Assembly: GCF_002161235.1 (NCBI RefSeq) | Contig: NZ_NFHE01000004.1 | Coordinates: 62,001 to 126,000, forward strand | Origin: Pseudoflavonifractor sp. An85 | GTDB taxonomy: Bacteria > Bacillota > Clostridia > Oscillospirales > Oscillospiraceae | Direction: 5' to 3' | Length of the DNA: 64,000 bases | Shown: in pieces, positions 7,946-18,047 of the stretch | How the letters are laid out: each line of letters begins with the position of its first letter | Numbering within the stretch: the stretch's first letter is position 1 | Translations under genes and position numbers: made by a program | Notes under the pieces: model-generated | What the model saw: the letters and a program-made list of their open reading frames with translations, nothing else | Databases searched by the model: none | Told to the model about the DNA's origin: nothing

Positions 7946-8466
7946 CGGAGTTAGCACGCCGCTATGCCCACGCCCTGTATGGCATTTTCCCCGATGAGGG
8001 CACCCTGGAGCGTACCGCCCGGGAACTGATGGGGGATCACGCACTGTGGGAGAGCCTGTGCTCCCCTGCGGTGCAGGCTCAGGAAAAAGAGCGTATTCTG
8101 GCCCGCCTGCCTGTGCTGGACGGGCACCGGATATTGCTCAGCTTTTACTCCCTGCTGGCAGACAAGGGCCGCATGGCCCTGTTGCCGGAGGTGGTAAAGG
8201 CCTTTCACGAGAAGGCTCTGGCGGAGCGGGGGGCGGCATGCTGCCGCATGACCTGCGTGCGTGAGCCGGAGGCGGAGGAGTTGGAGAAGCTCCGCAAGGT
8301 GCTCTGCCACCTTCACCGCAAGCAAGACGTGGTCTTTGATATCCAGATTCAGCCCGACCTCATTGGCGGATTTATGCTGGAAATCGAAGGTGTAACCTAT
8401 GACAAGAGCGTCCGCGGGACGCTGTCCGGCATGTACCGGCAACTGGAAGAGAGGCGAATGGCATGA
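7942..8466 (+). CDS. atpH: F-type ATP synthase subunit delta
   Basis: This 174-residue subunit links the b stalk to the top of F1. It starts with the family-typical [12 protein letters not shown] segment and ends with the conserved [19 protein letters not shown] region. It overlaps both neighbours by four bases (ATGA), so translation is coupled along the operon. Confidence 0.93.
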   Translation: MTELARRYAHALYGIFPDEGTLERTARELMGDHALWESLCSPAVQAQEKERILARLPVLDGHRILLSFYSLLADKGRMALLPEVVKAFHEKALAERGAACCRMTCVREPEAEELEKLRKVLCHLHRKQDVVFDIQIQPDLIGGFMLEIEGVTYDKSVRGTLSGMYRQLEERRMA

Positions 8467-9983
8467 AAACCAATCCCGAAGAGATCGTCTCCATCCTGCG
8501 GGAGGAGATTCAAGGCTATGACACCCGCGTGCGCCGGGACGAGACCGGAACGGTCCTGGAAGTGGGCGACGGCATTGCCACCGTCTACGGCCTGGACAAG
8601 GCCGTGTACGGTGAGCTGGTCGAGCTGGACACCGGTGTCCAGGGCATGGTGATGAACCTGGCCCGGGACAGCGTGGGCGTGGTGCTGCTGGGCAGTGACG
8701 CCGGGGTCAAGGAAGGCACGGTGGTGCGCCGCACTGGCCGTGCTGCCGACGTGCCCGTGGGCGATAGCCTCATTGGCCGCGTGGTCAACGTGCTGGGTCA
8801 GCCCATTGACGGCCTGGGTCCTATTGAGACCACAGAGACACGGCCCATGGAGCATGAGGCCAGCGGCGTGGTCACCCGTGAGCCCGTCAACGTGCCTATG
8901 CAGACGGGCATTCTGGCCATTGACGCCATGGTACCCATCGGCCGTGGCCAGCGTGAGTTGATCATTGGCGACCGCCAGACCGGTAAGACGGCCATCGCCG
9001 TGGACACCATTCTGAACCAGAAGGGCCAGGATGTGATCTGCATTTACGTGGCCATCGGCCAGAAGGCCTCCACCGTGGCCCGCATTCAGGACACCTTGAA
9101 AAAGCACGGCGCCATGGACTACTCCATCATCGTCTCCTCCACCGCCAGCGAGTCCGCTCCCTTGCAGTACATCGCCCCCTACGCCGGTGCGGCCATGGGT
9201 GAGTACTTTATGAGCAAGGGCAAGGATGTGCTCATCGTCTACGATGACCTGTCCAAGCACGCGGTGGCCTACCGTACCCTGTCTCTGCTGCTCAAGCGGT
9301 CTCCTGGCCGTGAGGCTTACCCCGGCGACGTGTTCTATCTCCACTCCCGTCTGCTGGAGCGGGCCTGCCGCCTGACCAAGGAGTGCGGCGGCGGCTCCAT
9401 GACCGCTCTGCCCATCATTGAGACCCAGGCCGGCGACGTGTCCGCCTACATCCCCACCAACGTCATCTCCATCACCGACGGCCAGATCTACCTGGAAAAC
9501 GACCTGTTCTTTGCCGGTCAGCGTCCCGCCGTCAACGTGGGCTTGTCCGTGTCCCGTGTGGGCGGTTCCGCCCAGACCCGGGCCATCAAGAAGACCGCCG
9601 GTACCTTGCGTATCGACCTGGCTCGCTTCCGTGAGTTGGAAGTGTTTACCCAGTTCGCCTCGGACCTGGACCCTGCCACTCAGCAGGCTCTGGATCACGG
9701 TCGCCGCCTGCTGGAGCTGCTCAAGCAGCCTTTATACCAGCCTCTGCCGGTGAGCCGTCAGGCCGTCATCCTCTACGTGGCTACCAACGGTCTGGTGGAC
9801 GACGTGCCTCTGGACAAGGTGCGCAGCTTCGTGCTGGACTTTGTCCAGGAGATGGAGCAGGATCACGCCGACGTGATGGATGAGATCCAGTCCACTGGAA
9901 ACCTCAGCGGTCCCGCCATTGAGACCATCCGTGGGGCTATGGAGGAGTACAAAAAGCGGGTGAGCGCCACATGGCAAGCATAA
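8463..9983 (+). CDS. atpA: F-type ATP synthase subunit alpha
   Basis: The 506-residue regulatory nucleotide-binding subunit of F1 is full length. Walker A is GDRQTGKT near residue 170, and the ATP synthase alpha/beta signature [17 protein letters not shown], with the catalytic arginine finger, is near 350-366. It overlaps the gamma gene by 13 bases. Codon use is GC-rich like the rest of the flank. Confidence 0.97.
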   Translation: MKTNPEEIVSILREEIQGYDTRVRRDETGTVLEVGDGIATVYGLDKAVYGELVELDTGVQGMVMNLARDSVGVVLLGSDAGVKEGTVVRRTGRAADVPVGDSLIGRVVNVLGQPIDGLGPIETTETRPMEHEASGVVTREPVNVPMQTGILAIDAMVPIGRGQRELIIGDRQTGKTAIAVDTILNQKGQDVICIYVAIGQKASTVARIQDTLKKHGAMDYSIIVSSTASESAPLQYIAPYAGAAMGEYFMSKGKDVLIVYDDLSKHAVAYRTLSLLLKRSPGREAYPGDVFYLHSRLLERACRLTKECGGGSMTALPIIETQAGDVSAYIPTNVISITDGQIYLENDLFFAGQRPAVNVGLSVSRVGGSAQTRAIKKTAGTLRIDLARFRELEVFTQFASDLDPATQQALDHGRRLLELLKQPLYQPLPVSRQAVILYVATNGLVDDVPLDKVRSFVLDFVQEMEQDHADVMDEIQSTGNLSGPAIETIRGAMEEYKKRVSATWQA

Positions 9984-10849
9984 AGGAAATCCGTACCCAC
10001 ATCAAAAGCGTGGAGCAGACACTGAAGATTACCAACGCGATGTTTCTCATCTCTTCTTCCAATCTTCAGAAGGCCCGCAAGCAGCTGACCGATGTGGAGC
10101 CCTACTTTCAGAAAATCGGCACCACCATTTCCGACATTCTCCACCACTCCCCGGAGATTAACCACGTTTTCTTTGATAAGCGTCCCCACATCCCGGCGGA
10201 GAAACGGAAAATTGGCTATATTGTCATCACCGGTGACAAGGGTCTGGCCGGTGCCTACAACCACAACATTCTCAAACTGGCCGAAGAGAAACTCAGCCAG
10301 TCCGCCCACACCAGCCTGTATGTGGTGGGCCAGGTGGGACGCTCCTACTTTATGGAGCACGGCATCCCCATTGATATGGAGTTTCTCTACACCGCCCAGA
10401 ACCCCAACGTGGGCCGAGCCCGGGACATGTCTGAGACCATGCTGGAGCTGTTCCGCACTGAGCAGCTGGATGAGGTGTATGTGATCTTCACCCGCATGGT
10501 CAACTCCTTCCAGATGGAGCCCACCATTCACAAGCTCCTTCCCCTGGACCCGGACGCCTTCCCCGAGGAGGAGGAGGTCTCCTCTTACAACCGGGACGTG
10601 GACTATGTGCCTTCGGTGAAGGCGGTTATGGACCGCCTGGTCCCCGGCTATGTGAAGGGAGACCTGTTCGGCGCACTGGTGCAGTCCTACTGCTCGGAGC
10701 AAAACGCCCGCATGACTGCCATGAAGTCCTCCAGCGACAACGCCCGGGCCATGCTGCAAACCCTGAACCTGTCTTACAACCGGGCCCGTCAGACCGCCAT
10801 CACCCAGGAGATCACCGAGGTGGTGGGCGGCGCTCAGGCGGCCCTGTAA
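9971..10849 (+). CDS. atpG: F-type ATP synthase subunit gamma
   Basis: The 292-residue central rotor shaft has the canonical amino end [20 protein letters not shown], the internal [11 protein letters not shown] motif, and the carboxy-terminal helix [19 protein letters not shown]. The start lies inside the alpha gene, giving a 13-base overlap. Confidence 0.95.
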   Translation: MASIKEIRTHIKSVEQTLKITNAMFLISSSNLQKARKQLTDVEPYFQKIGTTISDILHHSPEINHVFFDKRPHIPAEKRKIGYIVITGDKGLAGAYNHNILKLAEEKLSQSAHTSLYVVGQVGRSYFMEHGIPIDMEFLYTAQNPNVGRARDMSETMLELFRTEQLDEVYVIFTRMVNSFQMEPTIHKLLPLDPDAFPEEEEVSSYNRDVDYVPSVKAVMDRLVPGYVKGDLFGALVQSYCSEQNARMTAMKSSSDNARAMLQTLNLSYNRARQTAITQEITEVVGGAQAAL

Positions 10850-10879
10850 CCCCATGAAATCATGACACCCGAAAGGTGA

Positions 10880-12285
<1,406 letters not shown>

Positions 12286-12286
<1 letters not shown>

Positions 12287-12690
12287 TGGCAGACGCCAAT
12301 ACCTTTTACCTGGAGATCATCACCCCCGAGCGGCAGTTTTACATTGGCCCCGCTCAGGCCCTGATCTTCCCCGCCGTGGACGGCCAGATGGGTGTGTATG
12401 CCGGTCACGCCCCCACCGTGACCGCCATTGAGCCGGGTGAACTGCGCTACAAGGTGGACGACGTGTGGGAGCCTGCCGCTGTGGGCGCAGGCTTTGCGGA
12501 GATTAAGCCCGACTACGTCATTTTGCTGGTGGGCTTTGCCGAGCACCCCGAGGAAATTGACCGCAAGCGTGCCGAGGCCGCCAAGTTGCGCGCCGAGGAG
12601 CGTCTGCGCCAGAAGCAGAGCATCCAGGAGTACTATCACTCCAAGGCCGCTCTGGCCCGCGCCATGGCCCGGTTGAAAACCCGGCGATAA
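12286..12690 (+). CDS. atpC: F-type ATP synthase subunit epsilon
   Basis: The 134-residue subunit has the family's N-terminal beta-sandwich (ITPERQFYIGPAQ, GQMGVYAGHAPTV) and a C-terminal helical pair that in related enzymes inhibits ATP hydrolysis. It closes the operon, and a strong terminator lies just after it. Confidence 0.95.
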
Positions 12691-12700
12691 CGAAAGATAC

Positions 12701-12739
12701 AAAAAAGCGCATGTCTCACTCTGAGACATGCGCTTTTTT
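12701..12739. terminator. Bidirectional terminator, atp operon / sigK
   Basis: A perfect 18-base-pair stem (12701-12718 with 12722-12739) has a three-base loop and flanking A6 and T6 runs. It can end the atp transcript and, on the other strand, the sigK transcript whose stop is at 12746. Confidence 0.93.
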
Positions 12740-12745
12740 GCGCGC

Positions 12746-13267
12746 TCAATGGCTTTCATAAGCTTGGCGCAGCTTTTCCAGGGCTTTTTTTTCGATGCGG
12801 GAGACGTAAGAGCGGCTGATGCCACACAAGGTGGCAATCTCCCGCTGGGTGAGAGGAGCTTTTTGGTTGAGACCATAGCGCAGCTTGATGATGTGGGCCT
12901 CCCGGGGGGTGAGGCAGGTGTCCACGCACTCCCGTACCCGCAGGCAGGAGTCCCGCAAGTCCAGATCGTCCAGCATGGTGTCGTCTACGCACACCACGTC
13001 CATGAGGGACAGGGAATTGCCCTCCGGGTCTCCGTCCAGGCTCTCGGACAGGGACAGCTCCCCCTGGGTTTTCCGCTGGGAGCGGAAGTACATGAGAATT
13101 TCGTTTTCGATGCACCGGCTGGCATAGGTGGCCAGGCGCACATTTTTGTCCCCCTTGAAGGTGGACACCCCTTTGATGAGGCCGATGGTGCCGATGGAGA
13201 TCAAATCGTCCTGGTCGCCCGACTGTGTGTAGTATTTTTTTAACATGTACTCCAAAGGACAAAGCAC
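12746..13267 (-). CDS. sigK: Sporulation sigma factor sigma-K, 3' part (gene interrupted by the integrated element)
   Basis: True sigK sequence runs from 13240 to the stop at 12746 (Lys-Lys, then YYTQSGDQDDLISIGTIG onward, 162 residues after the junction). It holds sigma region 2 (DLISIGTIGLIKG, CIENEILMYFR) and region 4 with its helix-turn-helix (TQREIATLCGISRSYVSRIEKKAL). The open frame extends to a GTG at 13267, but bases 13241-13267 belong to the element. The first 67 codons are at 50255-50055. Standing alone this part lacks region 1.2 and the start of region 2 and is unlikely to be active. Excision would restore a normal 229-residue protein. Confidence 0.93.
   Translation of the reverse strand: MLCPLEYMLKKYYTQSGDQDDLISIGTIGLIKGVSTFKGDKNVRLATYASRCIENEILMYFRSQRKTQGELSLSESLDGDPEGNSLSLMDVVCVDDTMLDDLDLRDSCLRVRECVDTCLTPREAHIIKLRYGLNQKAPLTQREIATLCGISRSYVSRIEKKALEKLRQAYESH
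13235..13260. other. Left attachment junction (att) within sigK
   Basis: Read on the minus strand, element sequence CCTTTGGAGTACATGTT meets sigK at AAAAAA-TACTAC. The two AAA lysine codons (13240-13235) correspond to AAG-AAG at the other end (50060-50055). The shared GT-N-AA-N-AA pattern must contain the crossover. CCTTTG at 13256-13251 mirrors CAAAGG at the other end. Confidence 0.8.
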
Positions 13268-13349
13268 TTTTCTCAGGAAATATCCGTTCTGACTCGTATA
13301 ATCGACATTTAGACATCATTTATAATGCCAATTTTATGGTGCCCGCATA

Positions 13350-13385
13350 ATGCCTAGAGACTTTTAAAGTTTCTGGGCATTTTTT
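13350..13385 (+). terminator. Terminator hairpin at the left end of the element
   Basis: A stem of about 14 base pairs with two G-T pairs (13350-13363 with 13367-13380) is followed by T5. It lies 28 bases before parA and may isolate the element from transcripts entering across the junction, or attenuate parA in the circular form. Confidence 0.7.
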
Positions 13386-13412
13386 ATGCTAAAAATGTAA
13401 CGAGGTGATTTA

Positions 13413-14234
13413 ATGAACACAGAAGTCATAGCAGTGGTCAATCAGAAGGGCGGTGTGGGAAAGACAACGACCTGCGCCAACCTGGGGATTGGATTGGCAC
13501 AGGCCGGGAAAGAGGTGCTCCTGGTGGACTGCGATCCGCAGGGGAGCCTGTCTGTCAGCTTGGGATATCACCAGCCGGACAAGCTGTCCTTTACGTTGAC
13601 CGACGCCATGAGCCGAATCCTCATGGACGAACCACTGGGAGGCAGAGAAGGGGTATTAACCCATCCGGAGGGCGTAGATTTGATGCCCGCCGATATCAGA
13701 TTATCCGGCATGGAGGTGTCTCTTGTCAACGCCATGAGCCGAGAGACCATATTGCGGCAGTACCTGGATACCATGAGGGGGAAGTATTCCCACATTCTCA
13801 TAGATTGCCAGCCCTCCCTGGGGATGCTTACCATCAACGCTCTGGCCGCAGCGGACCGCATCATCATTCCGGTTCAGCCCGAGTACTTACCGGCCAAGGG
13901 TCTAGAGGAACTGCTCAAGACAGTGAATAAGGTCAAGCGGCAGATCAACCCAAAGTTGGGCATAGACGGTATTTTGCTCACCATGGTGGACAGCCGTACG
14001 AATTTAGCAAAGGAAGTATCGTCTCTGATCCGTGAGACATACGGGAGCAAGATAAAGGTTTTTGACAGTGTGATTCCATATTCAGTCCGTGCAAAGGAAA
14101 GCAGTAAAAAGGGCAAAAGCATATTTGCCCATGAGCCGGAGGGAAAGGTAGCTGAAGGGTATCGTAATCTGACTAAGGAGGTGTCTCGGCTTGAAAGACA
14201 ACGAGAAAAAATTCGTTCTGGCCTCGTTCGATGA
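13413..14234 (+). CDS. parA: ParA-family partition ATPase
   Basis: The 273-residue Soj/ParA-like ATPase has the deviant Walker A motif NQKGGVGKTT at about residues 9-18, LLVDCDPQGS near 36-45, and ILIDCQPSLG near 129-138. It would segregate the element when circular, together with ParB. The start follows a CGAGGTG site. Its end overlaps parB by 44 bases. Confidence 0.92.
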   Translation: MNTEVIAVVNQKGGVGKTTTCANLGIGLAQAGKEVLLVDCDPQGSLSVSLGYHQPDKLSFTLTDAMSRILMDEPLGGREGVLTHPEGVDLMPADIRLSGMEVSLVNAMSRETILRQYLDTMRGKYSHILIDCQPSLGMLTINALAAADRIIIPVQPEYLPAKGLEELLKTVNKVKRQINPKLGIDGILLTMVDSRTNLAKEVSSLIRETYGSKIKVFDSVIPYSVRAKESSKKGKSIFAHEPEGKVAEGYRNLTKEVSRLERQREKIRSGLVR

Positions 14235-15129
14235 AATCTTCTCTACCCAGGAGAGCCGGGATGATGCCAAACGCGAAAAGGTGATGGAGATTCCACTCTC
14301 TGACCTTCACACCTTTAAGGGACATCCGTTCAAGGTACTGGATGACGAGAAAATGGCGGAGACAGTGGAGAGCGTCAAGCAGTATGGTGTCTTGGTTCCG
14401 GCGATTGCCCGACCGGACCCGGAGGGCGGCTATGAAATTGTGTCTGGACACCGACGGCACCGGGCCAGCCAGTTGGCTGGGATGGAGACCTTGCCAGTTA
14501 TTGTCCGTGACCTGGATGATGATGAGGCTACCATTATCATGGTGGACTCCAATCTCCAGCGGGAGACGCTGTTGCCCAGTGAGAGAGCGTTTGCGTATAA
14601 GATGAAGCTGGAGGCTGTAAAGCATCAAGGGCAGAGAACGGACTTAACTTCCCGACGAGTTGTCGGGAAGTTGGAGATGGCTGATGTGGTAGGTGAACAA
14701 GCTGGTGATAGTGGTAGGCAGGTTCAACGCTATATCCGCTTGACCGAGCTAATCCCCCAGCTATTGGACATGGTGGACGAGAAGAAAATCGCCTTTAACC
14801 CGGCCTATGAGTTGTCCTTCCTCAAAACAGAGGAGCAGGAGCAGCTCCTGGACGCTATGACCAGCGAACAAGCTACCCCTTCCCTTTCCCAAGCACAGCG
14901 GTTGAAGAAGTTCAGCCAGGATGGACGCTGTACCCCGGAGGTCATGTGTGCCATTCTCAGTGAGGAGAAGAAAAGCGATATGGAAAAGGTGACGCTGGGC
15001 GCTGACACGCTGCGCAAGTATTTTCCCAAAAATTACACGCCAGCCAGAATTGAGGCAACCATCATTTCGCTGCTGGAGCAATGGCAGCGGAAACAACGAG
15101 ACAAACAACAGCGGGACCAGGGGAGATAG
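14191..15129 (+). CDS. parB: ParB-family partition protein
   Basis: The 312-residue protein has the ParB N-terminal domain (IPLSDLHTFKGHPFKV, then ISGHRR-type VSGHRRHRASQLAG and MVDSNLQRE). A central helix-turn-helix region follows, with a charged C-terminal tail (LLEQWQRKQ). The TTG at 14191 is favoured as start because AAGGAGG lies 9 bases upstream, although this makes a 44-base overlap with parA. The tail recurs in the next gene's product. The partition site was not identified. Confidence 0.88.
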   Translation: MKDNEKKFVLASFDEIFSTQESRDDAKREKVMEIPLSDLHTFKGHPFKVLDDEKMAETVESVKQYGVLVPAIARPDPEGGYEIVSGHRRHRASQLAGMETLPVIVRDLDDDEATIIMVDSNLQRETLLPSERAFAYKMKLEAVKHQGQRTDLTSRRVVGKLEMADVVGEQAGDSGRQVQRYIRLTELIPQLLDMVDEKKIAFNPAYELSFLKTEEQEQLLDAMTSEQATPSLSQAQRLKKFSQDGRCTPEVMCAILSEEKKSDMEKVTLGADTLRKYFPKNYTPARIEATIISLLEQWQRKQRDKQQRDQGR

Positions 15130-15140
15130 GAGGTACAAAT

Positions 15141-15773
15141 ATGTCATTTGAGGTTTCGGAAAGAACAGTGGGCATCCAGATGAGTGATGAAGATGCCGAA
15201 AAATTATCGGCGATTGCAGCGAACCATGGGAAGACAGTAAGTGAACTATTGTCCGGTTTTGTCGGCGACTTGATTTGTGGCTCCCAAACCAATGGGTCGG
15301 ACGAACGAGAATTCGCAGAGTTGTGGCTGAACCGCCGTTATGGATATTGGGAGGATGATAGCCTACTTGCTCATCTCGCAAACTCTGATCCTGATGTGAA
15401 TGCGGCAGTAGGTGAATTCCTTACCCAATACGATGACTGGAAGCTGAGCTTGGAACATCCAGAAGAATTTGCGGATGAAATCGCAGATTGTCCCGGCGAG
15501 AAGCTGTACTGTCAAATGGTAGTGGAGGATTATCTGAGAGGCTGGAGTCATGCTGATGATATTCCTGAAGAGGAAATCAAAAGGTGTCGGAAATGGCTCA
15601 CAGAGGCCAATCAGTTGAATGGTACGCTTCCGCCCACCACTGATGTGGAACCGTATAAGCAGTATTTTCCCCAAACCTATTCGGTAAGCCGGATGCGGGC
15701 GACCATCATCCACCTCCTGGAACAGTGGCAGCGTAAGCAACAGCATAAGCAGCAACGAGGCCCAGAGAAATAG
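15141..15773 (+). CDS. Unknown protein sharing the ParB carboxy-terminal tail
   Basis: The 210-residue soluble, acidic protein has no recognised catalytic motif. Residues about 8-35 (VGIQMSDEDAEKLSAIAANHGKTVSELL broken into a short helical unit) resemble ribbon-helix-helix or antitoxin-like N-termini. The last 45 residues (YFPQTY...ATIIHLLEQWQRKQ) clearly match the ParB tail (YFPKNY...ATIISLLEQWQRKQ). The ATG at 15141 follows AGGAGG. A partner of ParB or a second DNA-bridging protein is inferred. Confidence 0.6.
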   Translation: MSFEVSERTVGIQMSDEDAEKLSAIAANHGKTVSELLSGFVGDLICGSQTNGSDEREFAELWLNRRYGYWEDDSLLAHLANSDPDVNAAVGEFLTQYDDWKLSLEHPEEFADEIADCPGEKLYCQMVVEDYLRGWSHADDIPEEEIKRCRKWLTEANQLNGTLPPTTDVEPYKQYFPQTYSVSRMRATIIHLLEQWQRKQQHKQQRGPEK

Positions 15774-15785
15774 GAGTGATAGGTA

Positions 15786-16118
15786 ATGAGGGATCAAAGA
15801 GGGACACGAAGTGCAGAGATAGGAGCAATCATCCGGCAAGTGCGCCAAAGCAAGAAGATCTCCCTGGTCCAGGTAGCCGAAGCCCTTGGAAAGACCGTAC
15901 GAACTTTGCAAAAATATGAGTTGGGCGAAATTGATTTGACGGTCTCCAGCCTGGAGCAAATTGCAGCTGTGCTTGATGTAAGGCCATGGGAGCTGCTGGG
16001 CTACCAAGTAGGGGAAAACCTACCCAATACTTTTGAGATATGGACCACAGGATTTGCGGAAGGGTTCAAAGGTGGTGTAGCCTTTGCCGAAAATCGCAAG
16101 GATGGGAATTGCTCTTGA
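15786..16118 (+). CDS. XRE-family helix-turn-helix regulator
   Basis: The 110-residue protein has an N-terminal XRE domain at about residues 10-65 (IGAIIRQVRQSKKISLVQVAEALGK and YELGEIDLTVSSLEQIAAVL, read as adjacent helices). The C-terminal part has no recognised domain. It lies 12 bases after the previous gene, inside the par/replication cluster, and may regulate that cluster. Confidence 0.8.
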   Translation: MRDQRGTRSAEIGAIIRQVRQSKKISLVQVAEALGKTVRTLQKYELGEIDLTVSSLEQIAAVLDVRPWELLGYQVGENLPNTFEIWTTGFAEGFKGGVAFAENRKDGNCS

Positions 16119-16145
16119 CGTATCCTTGACAGAGGAGGAGAGGTT

Positions 16146-16994
16146 ATGGCTGTTTTTCGCATTGAGCGTACCAAAGATTATACCGTGATGAGTAATTATC
16201 ACCTGAAGGACAAGCGATTGTCCCTAAAGGCCAAGGGGCTGCTGTCTCAGATGCTATCCCTGCCTGACAACTGGGACTATACCTTGGCGGGTCTATGCCA
16301 CATCAACCGAGAGAGCAAAGATGCCATTCGCACGGCGCTCCAGGAGCTGGAGAAGTATGGCTATCTGCACCGCCGACAAACGACGGATGCCAGCGGCAGA
16401 TTTAGCTCCAACGAGTACATCATCCGTGAGACGCCCACAGACTTTCCAGTGGGGCCGTCGTCGGGGTGTCCGTTGTCGGAAAATCCGACAACGGAAAAGA
16501 CGTTGACGGGAAATCCAACGCAATTAAATACTAATATATTAAATACTAATCTATCAAATACTTACTCTAATCCTTCTCTTCCTTCTCCTCCTCCACCTGG
16601 CGGTAGGATGGAAACGAAGGGAAGCGAAGGGATGAGCCAGATGGACATAGAGAATGCTCGTGCGTTGATCCAAGATCGCATCGGATATTCGGTGCTACCG
16701 GATTACGGCTTTTCCCAGGACCTGCTGGATGAAATCGTGGAGCTATTGGCCGAGGTGGTGGCCATCCCACGAGCTACGGTGCGAATCTCCGGCACAGACT
16801 TTCCCTACCGTATGGTGCGGGATCGTCTGCTGGGCCTGAACATGTCTCATATCCAGTATGTGCTGGATTGCATGAGCCAGAACACAACCCAGGTGCGAAA
16901 TGCCAAGCAGTACTTGCTGACAGTCTTGTTTAATGCTCCCACAACGATGGAGGCCCATCTGATGAGCCAAGTACAGCACGATAGATGCAGTTGA
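16146..16994 (+). CDS. Replication-initiator-like winged-helix protein (DUF6017 type)
   Basis: The 282-residue protein begins MAVFRIERTKDYTVMSNYHL, followed by LSLKAKGLLSQMLSLPDNWDYTL and an RTALQELEKYGYL helix-turn-helix, the usual N-terminal domain of replication-associated proteins on Clostridia plasmids and ICEs. A low-complexity Asn/Pro-rich linker (about 120-155) separates it from a helical C-terminal domain with DnaD-like character. Its gene neighbourhood (parAB) supports a replication role. The exact function is inferred. Confidence 0.7.
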   Translation: MAVFRIERTKDYTVMSNYHLKDKRLSLKAKGLLSQMLSLPDNWDYTLAGLCHINRESKDAIRTALQELEKYGYLHRRQTTDASGRFSSNEYIIRETPTDFPVGPSSGCPLSENPTTEKTLTGNPTQLNTNILNTNLSNTYSNPSLPSPPPPGGRMETKGSEGMSQMDIENARALIQDRIGYSVLPDYGFSQDLLDEIVELLAEVVAIPRATVRISGTDFPYRMVRDRLLGLNMSHIQYVLDCMSQNTTQVRNAKQYLLTVLFNAPTTMEAHLMSQVQHDRCS

Positions 16995-17019
16995 CCATAA
17001 TCTGGTCAGTTGATATAAT
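16991..17019 (+). promoter_or_regulatory. Strong promoter with internal dyad for the surface module
   Basis: TTGACC (16991-16996), a 17-base spacer and a perfect TATAAT (17014-17019). The spacer holds the inverted repeat TGACCA-N5-TGGTCA (16992-17008), a likely operator. The -35 overlaps the stop codon of the preceding gene. Confidence 0.75.
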
Positions 17020-17049
17020 TTCGACAAAGAAAAACGAGAGGTGAGATGA

Positions 17050-17961
17050 ATGAAAAAAACAGTATTGGTAGCCGCTCTGACGTTGGCCATGCTGCTTACG
17101 GCATGTAGCGCAGGGCATGTGGCAGACACCCCTGACCCCTCCTCCAGTGTTGGAGTCGTGGACGCAGACGGCAAGCCATCCTCCAACGTAAAAGAGTCCG
17201 AAAAACCGGACAAGGATGCAGATCCAACCAGCAGCGTCTCCGGCAGCAACTCTTCCAGCAAGCCCTCCTCGGGTAGCAACGGTAGCTCTTCCAGCAAGCC
17301 CTCCACCGGCAGTAGCGGCAGCTCATCCAGTAAGCCCTCCACGGGCAGCAGCGGCAGCAGCTCCTCCAGCAAGCCCTCCACGGGCAGTAGCGGCGGCAGC
17401 TCCTCCAGCAAGCCCTCCACGGGCAGCAGCGGCAGCAGCTCCTCCAGCAAGCCCTCCACGGGTGGTAGCTCTTCTGGTGGTAGTAGTGGTTCTTCGGGCG
17501 GCAGCTCTTCCAAGCCGGTGGCAACTCCAAAGCCCACTACAAAGCCAAAACCTACTCCCAAGCCCACTCCGGTCCCCACGCCAAAACCTACTCCCAAGCC
17601 CACTCCGGCTCCTACGCCCAAGCCCACGCCCACCCCGCAAAAATCCATTTGGCAGTGGCCCATCAGTAAGTCGGATCGAGATGCCATCTATGCCGAGCTG
17701 GTGGCATACGGGCAGAGTTTGGGACTGCGCCACTTGGCGGTGGATGATGGTGTTGTCAAAACGCCCGACAATTCTTCCTGGGCTACCCCAACAACGATTA
17801 CGTCCTCCAGTAATCCGAATTTTCTGGAAATTGGACTGAAAAACCAAATCTCTTATTTGCCCCAATACGTTGAAGATACTGGAGGTGGGAAGATTGATTA
17901 TTTCATCATCTATATCCAAGACCTCGGCGGTGGAAACTGTAAGGTTTACATCATGTACTGA
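17050..17961 (+). CDS. Repeat-rich surface lipoprotein
   Basis: The 303-residue lipoprotein has a signal peptide and lipobox (MLLTACSAG, Cys19). Residues about 65-140 are six Ser-rich repeats around the core SSKPSTG. Residues about 157-198 are a Pro/Thr/Lys stalk (KPTPKPTP type) suited to crossing the cell wall. A compact C-terminal domain of about 100 residues (IWQWPISKSDRDAIYAELV onward) has no recognised family. It precedes the pilus genes, and a terminator separates them, so it is probably a surface partner with its own transcript. Confidence 0.75.
   Translation: MKKTVLVAALTLAMLLTACSAGHVADTPDPSSSVGVVDADGKPSSNVKESEKPDKDADPTSSVSGSNSSSKPSSGSNGSSSSKPSTGSSGSSSSKPSTGSSGSSSSSKPSTGSSGGSSSSKPSTGSSGSSSSSKPSTGGSSSGGSSGSSGGSSSKPVATPKPTTKPKPTPKPTPVPTPKPTPKPTPAPTPKPTPTPQKSIWQWPISKSDRDAIYAELVAYGQSLGLRHLAVDDGVVKTPDNSSWATPTTITSSSNPNFLEIGLKNQISYLPQYVEDTGGGKIDYFIIYIQDLGGGNCKVYIMY
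17242..17469 (+). repeat. Six tandem 36-39-bp coding repeats
   Basis: Units at 17242-17280, 17281-17316, 17317-17352, 17353-17391, 17392-17430 and 17431-17469 each encode a Gly-Ser(2-4)-Lys-Pro-Ser-Thr/Ser-Gly-Ser module. All steps are multiples of three, so copy-number change would lengthen or shorten the stalk without frameshift. Confidence 0.9.
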
Positions 17962-17980
17962 CAACTTAATAGCTTTTACA

Positions 17981-18012
17981 AAGCTCTCTGTTTCACGACA
18001 GAGAGCTTTTTT
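17981..18012 (+). terminator. Terminator after the surface lipoprotein
   Basis: Stem AGCTCTCTG (17982-17990) pairs with CAGAGAGCT (17999-18007), followed by a T run. It lies 20 bases after the stop and 36 bases before the next gene. Confidence 0.9.
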
Positions 18013-18047
18013 ATATATAAAAATCTTAAGAAAGGAATTGAGACGAG

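Noticed and set aside
12746-13267. sigK 3' part regarded as a decayed pseudogene
   Set aside because: The matching 5' part exists at 50255-50055, both are free of stops or frameshifts, and the break coincides exactly with the ends of an element that encodes a recombinase.
13268-13330. TATAAT boxes near the left end as a parA promoter
   Set aside because: No acceptable -35 lies 16-18 bases upstream of either TATAAT, and a terminator hairpin stands between them and parA.
17242-17469. Regular repeats that might be mistaken for a CRISPR array
   Set aside because: Units are contiguous without spacers and are in-frame coding repeats of a Ser-rich stalk.
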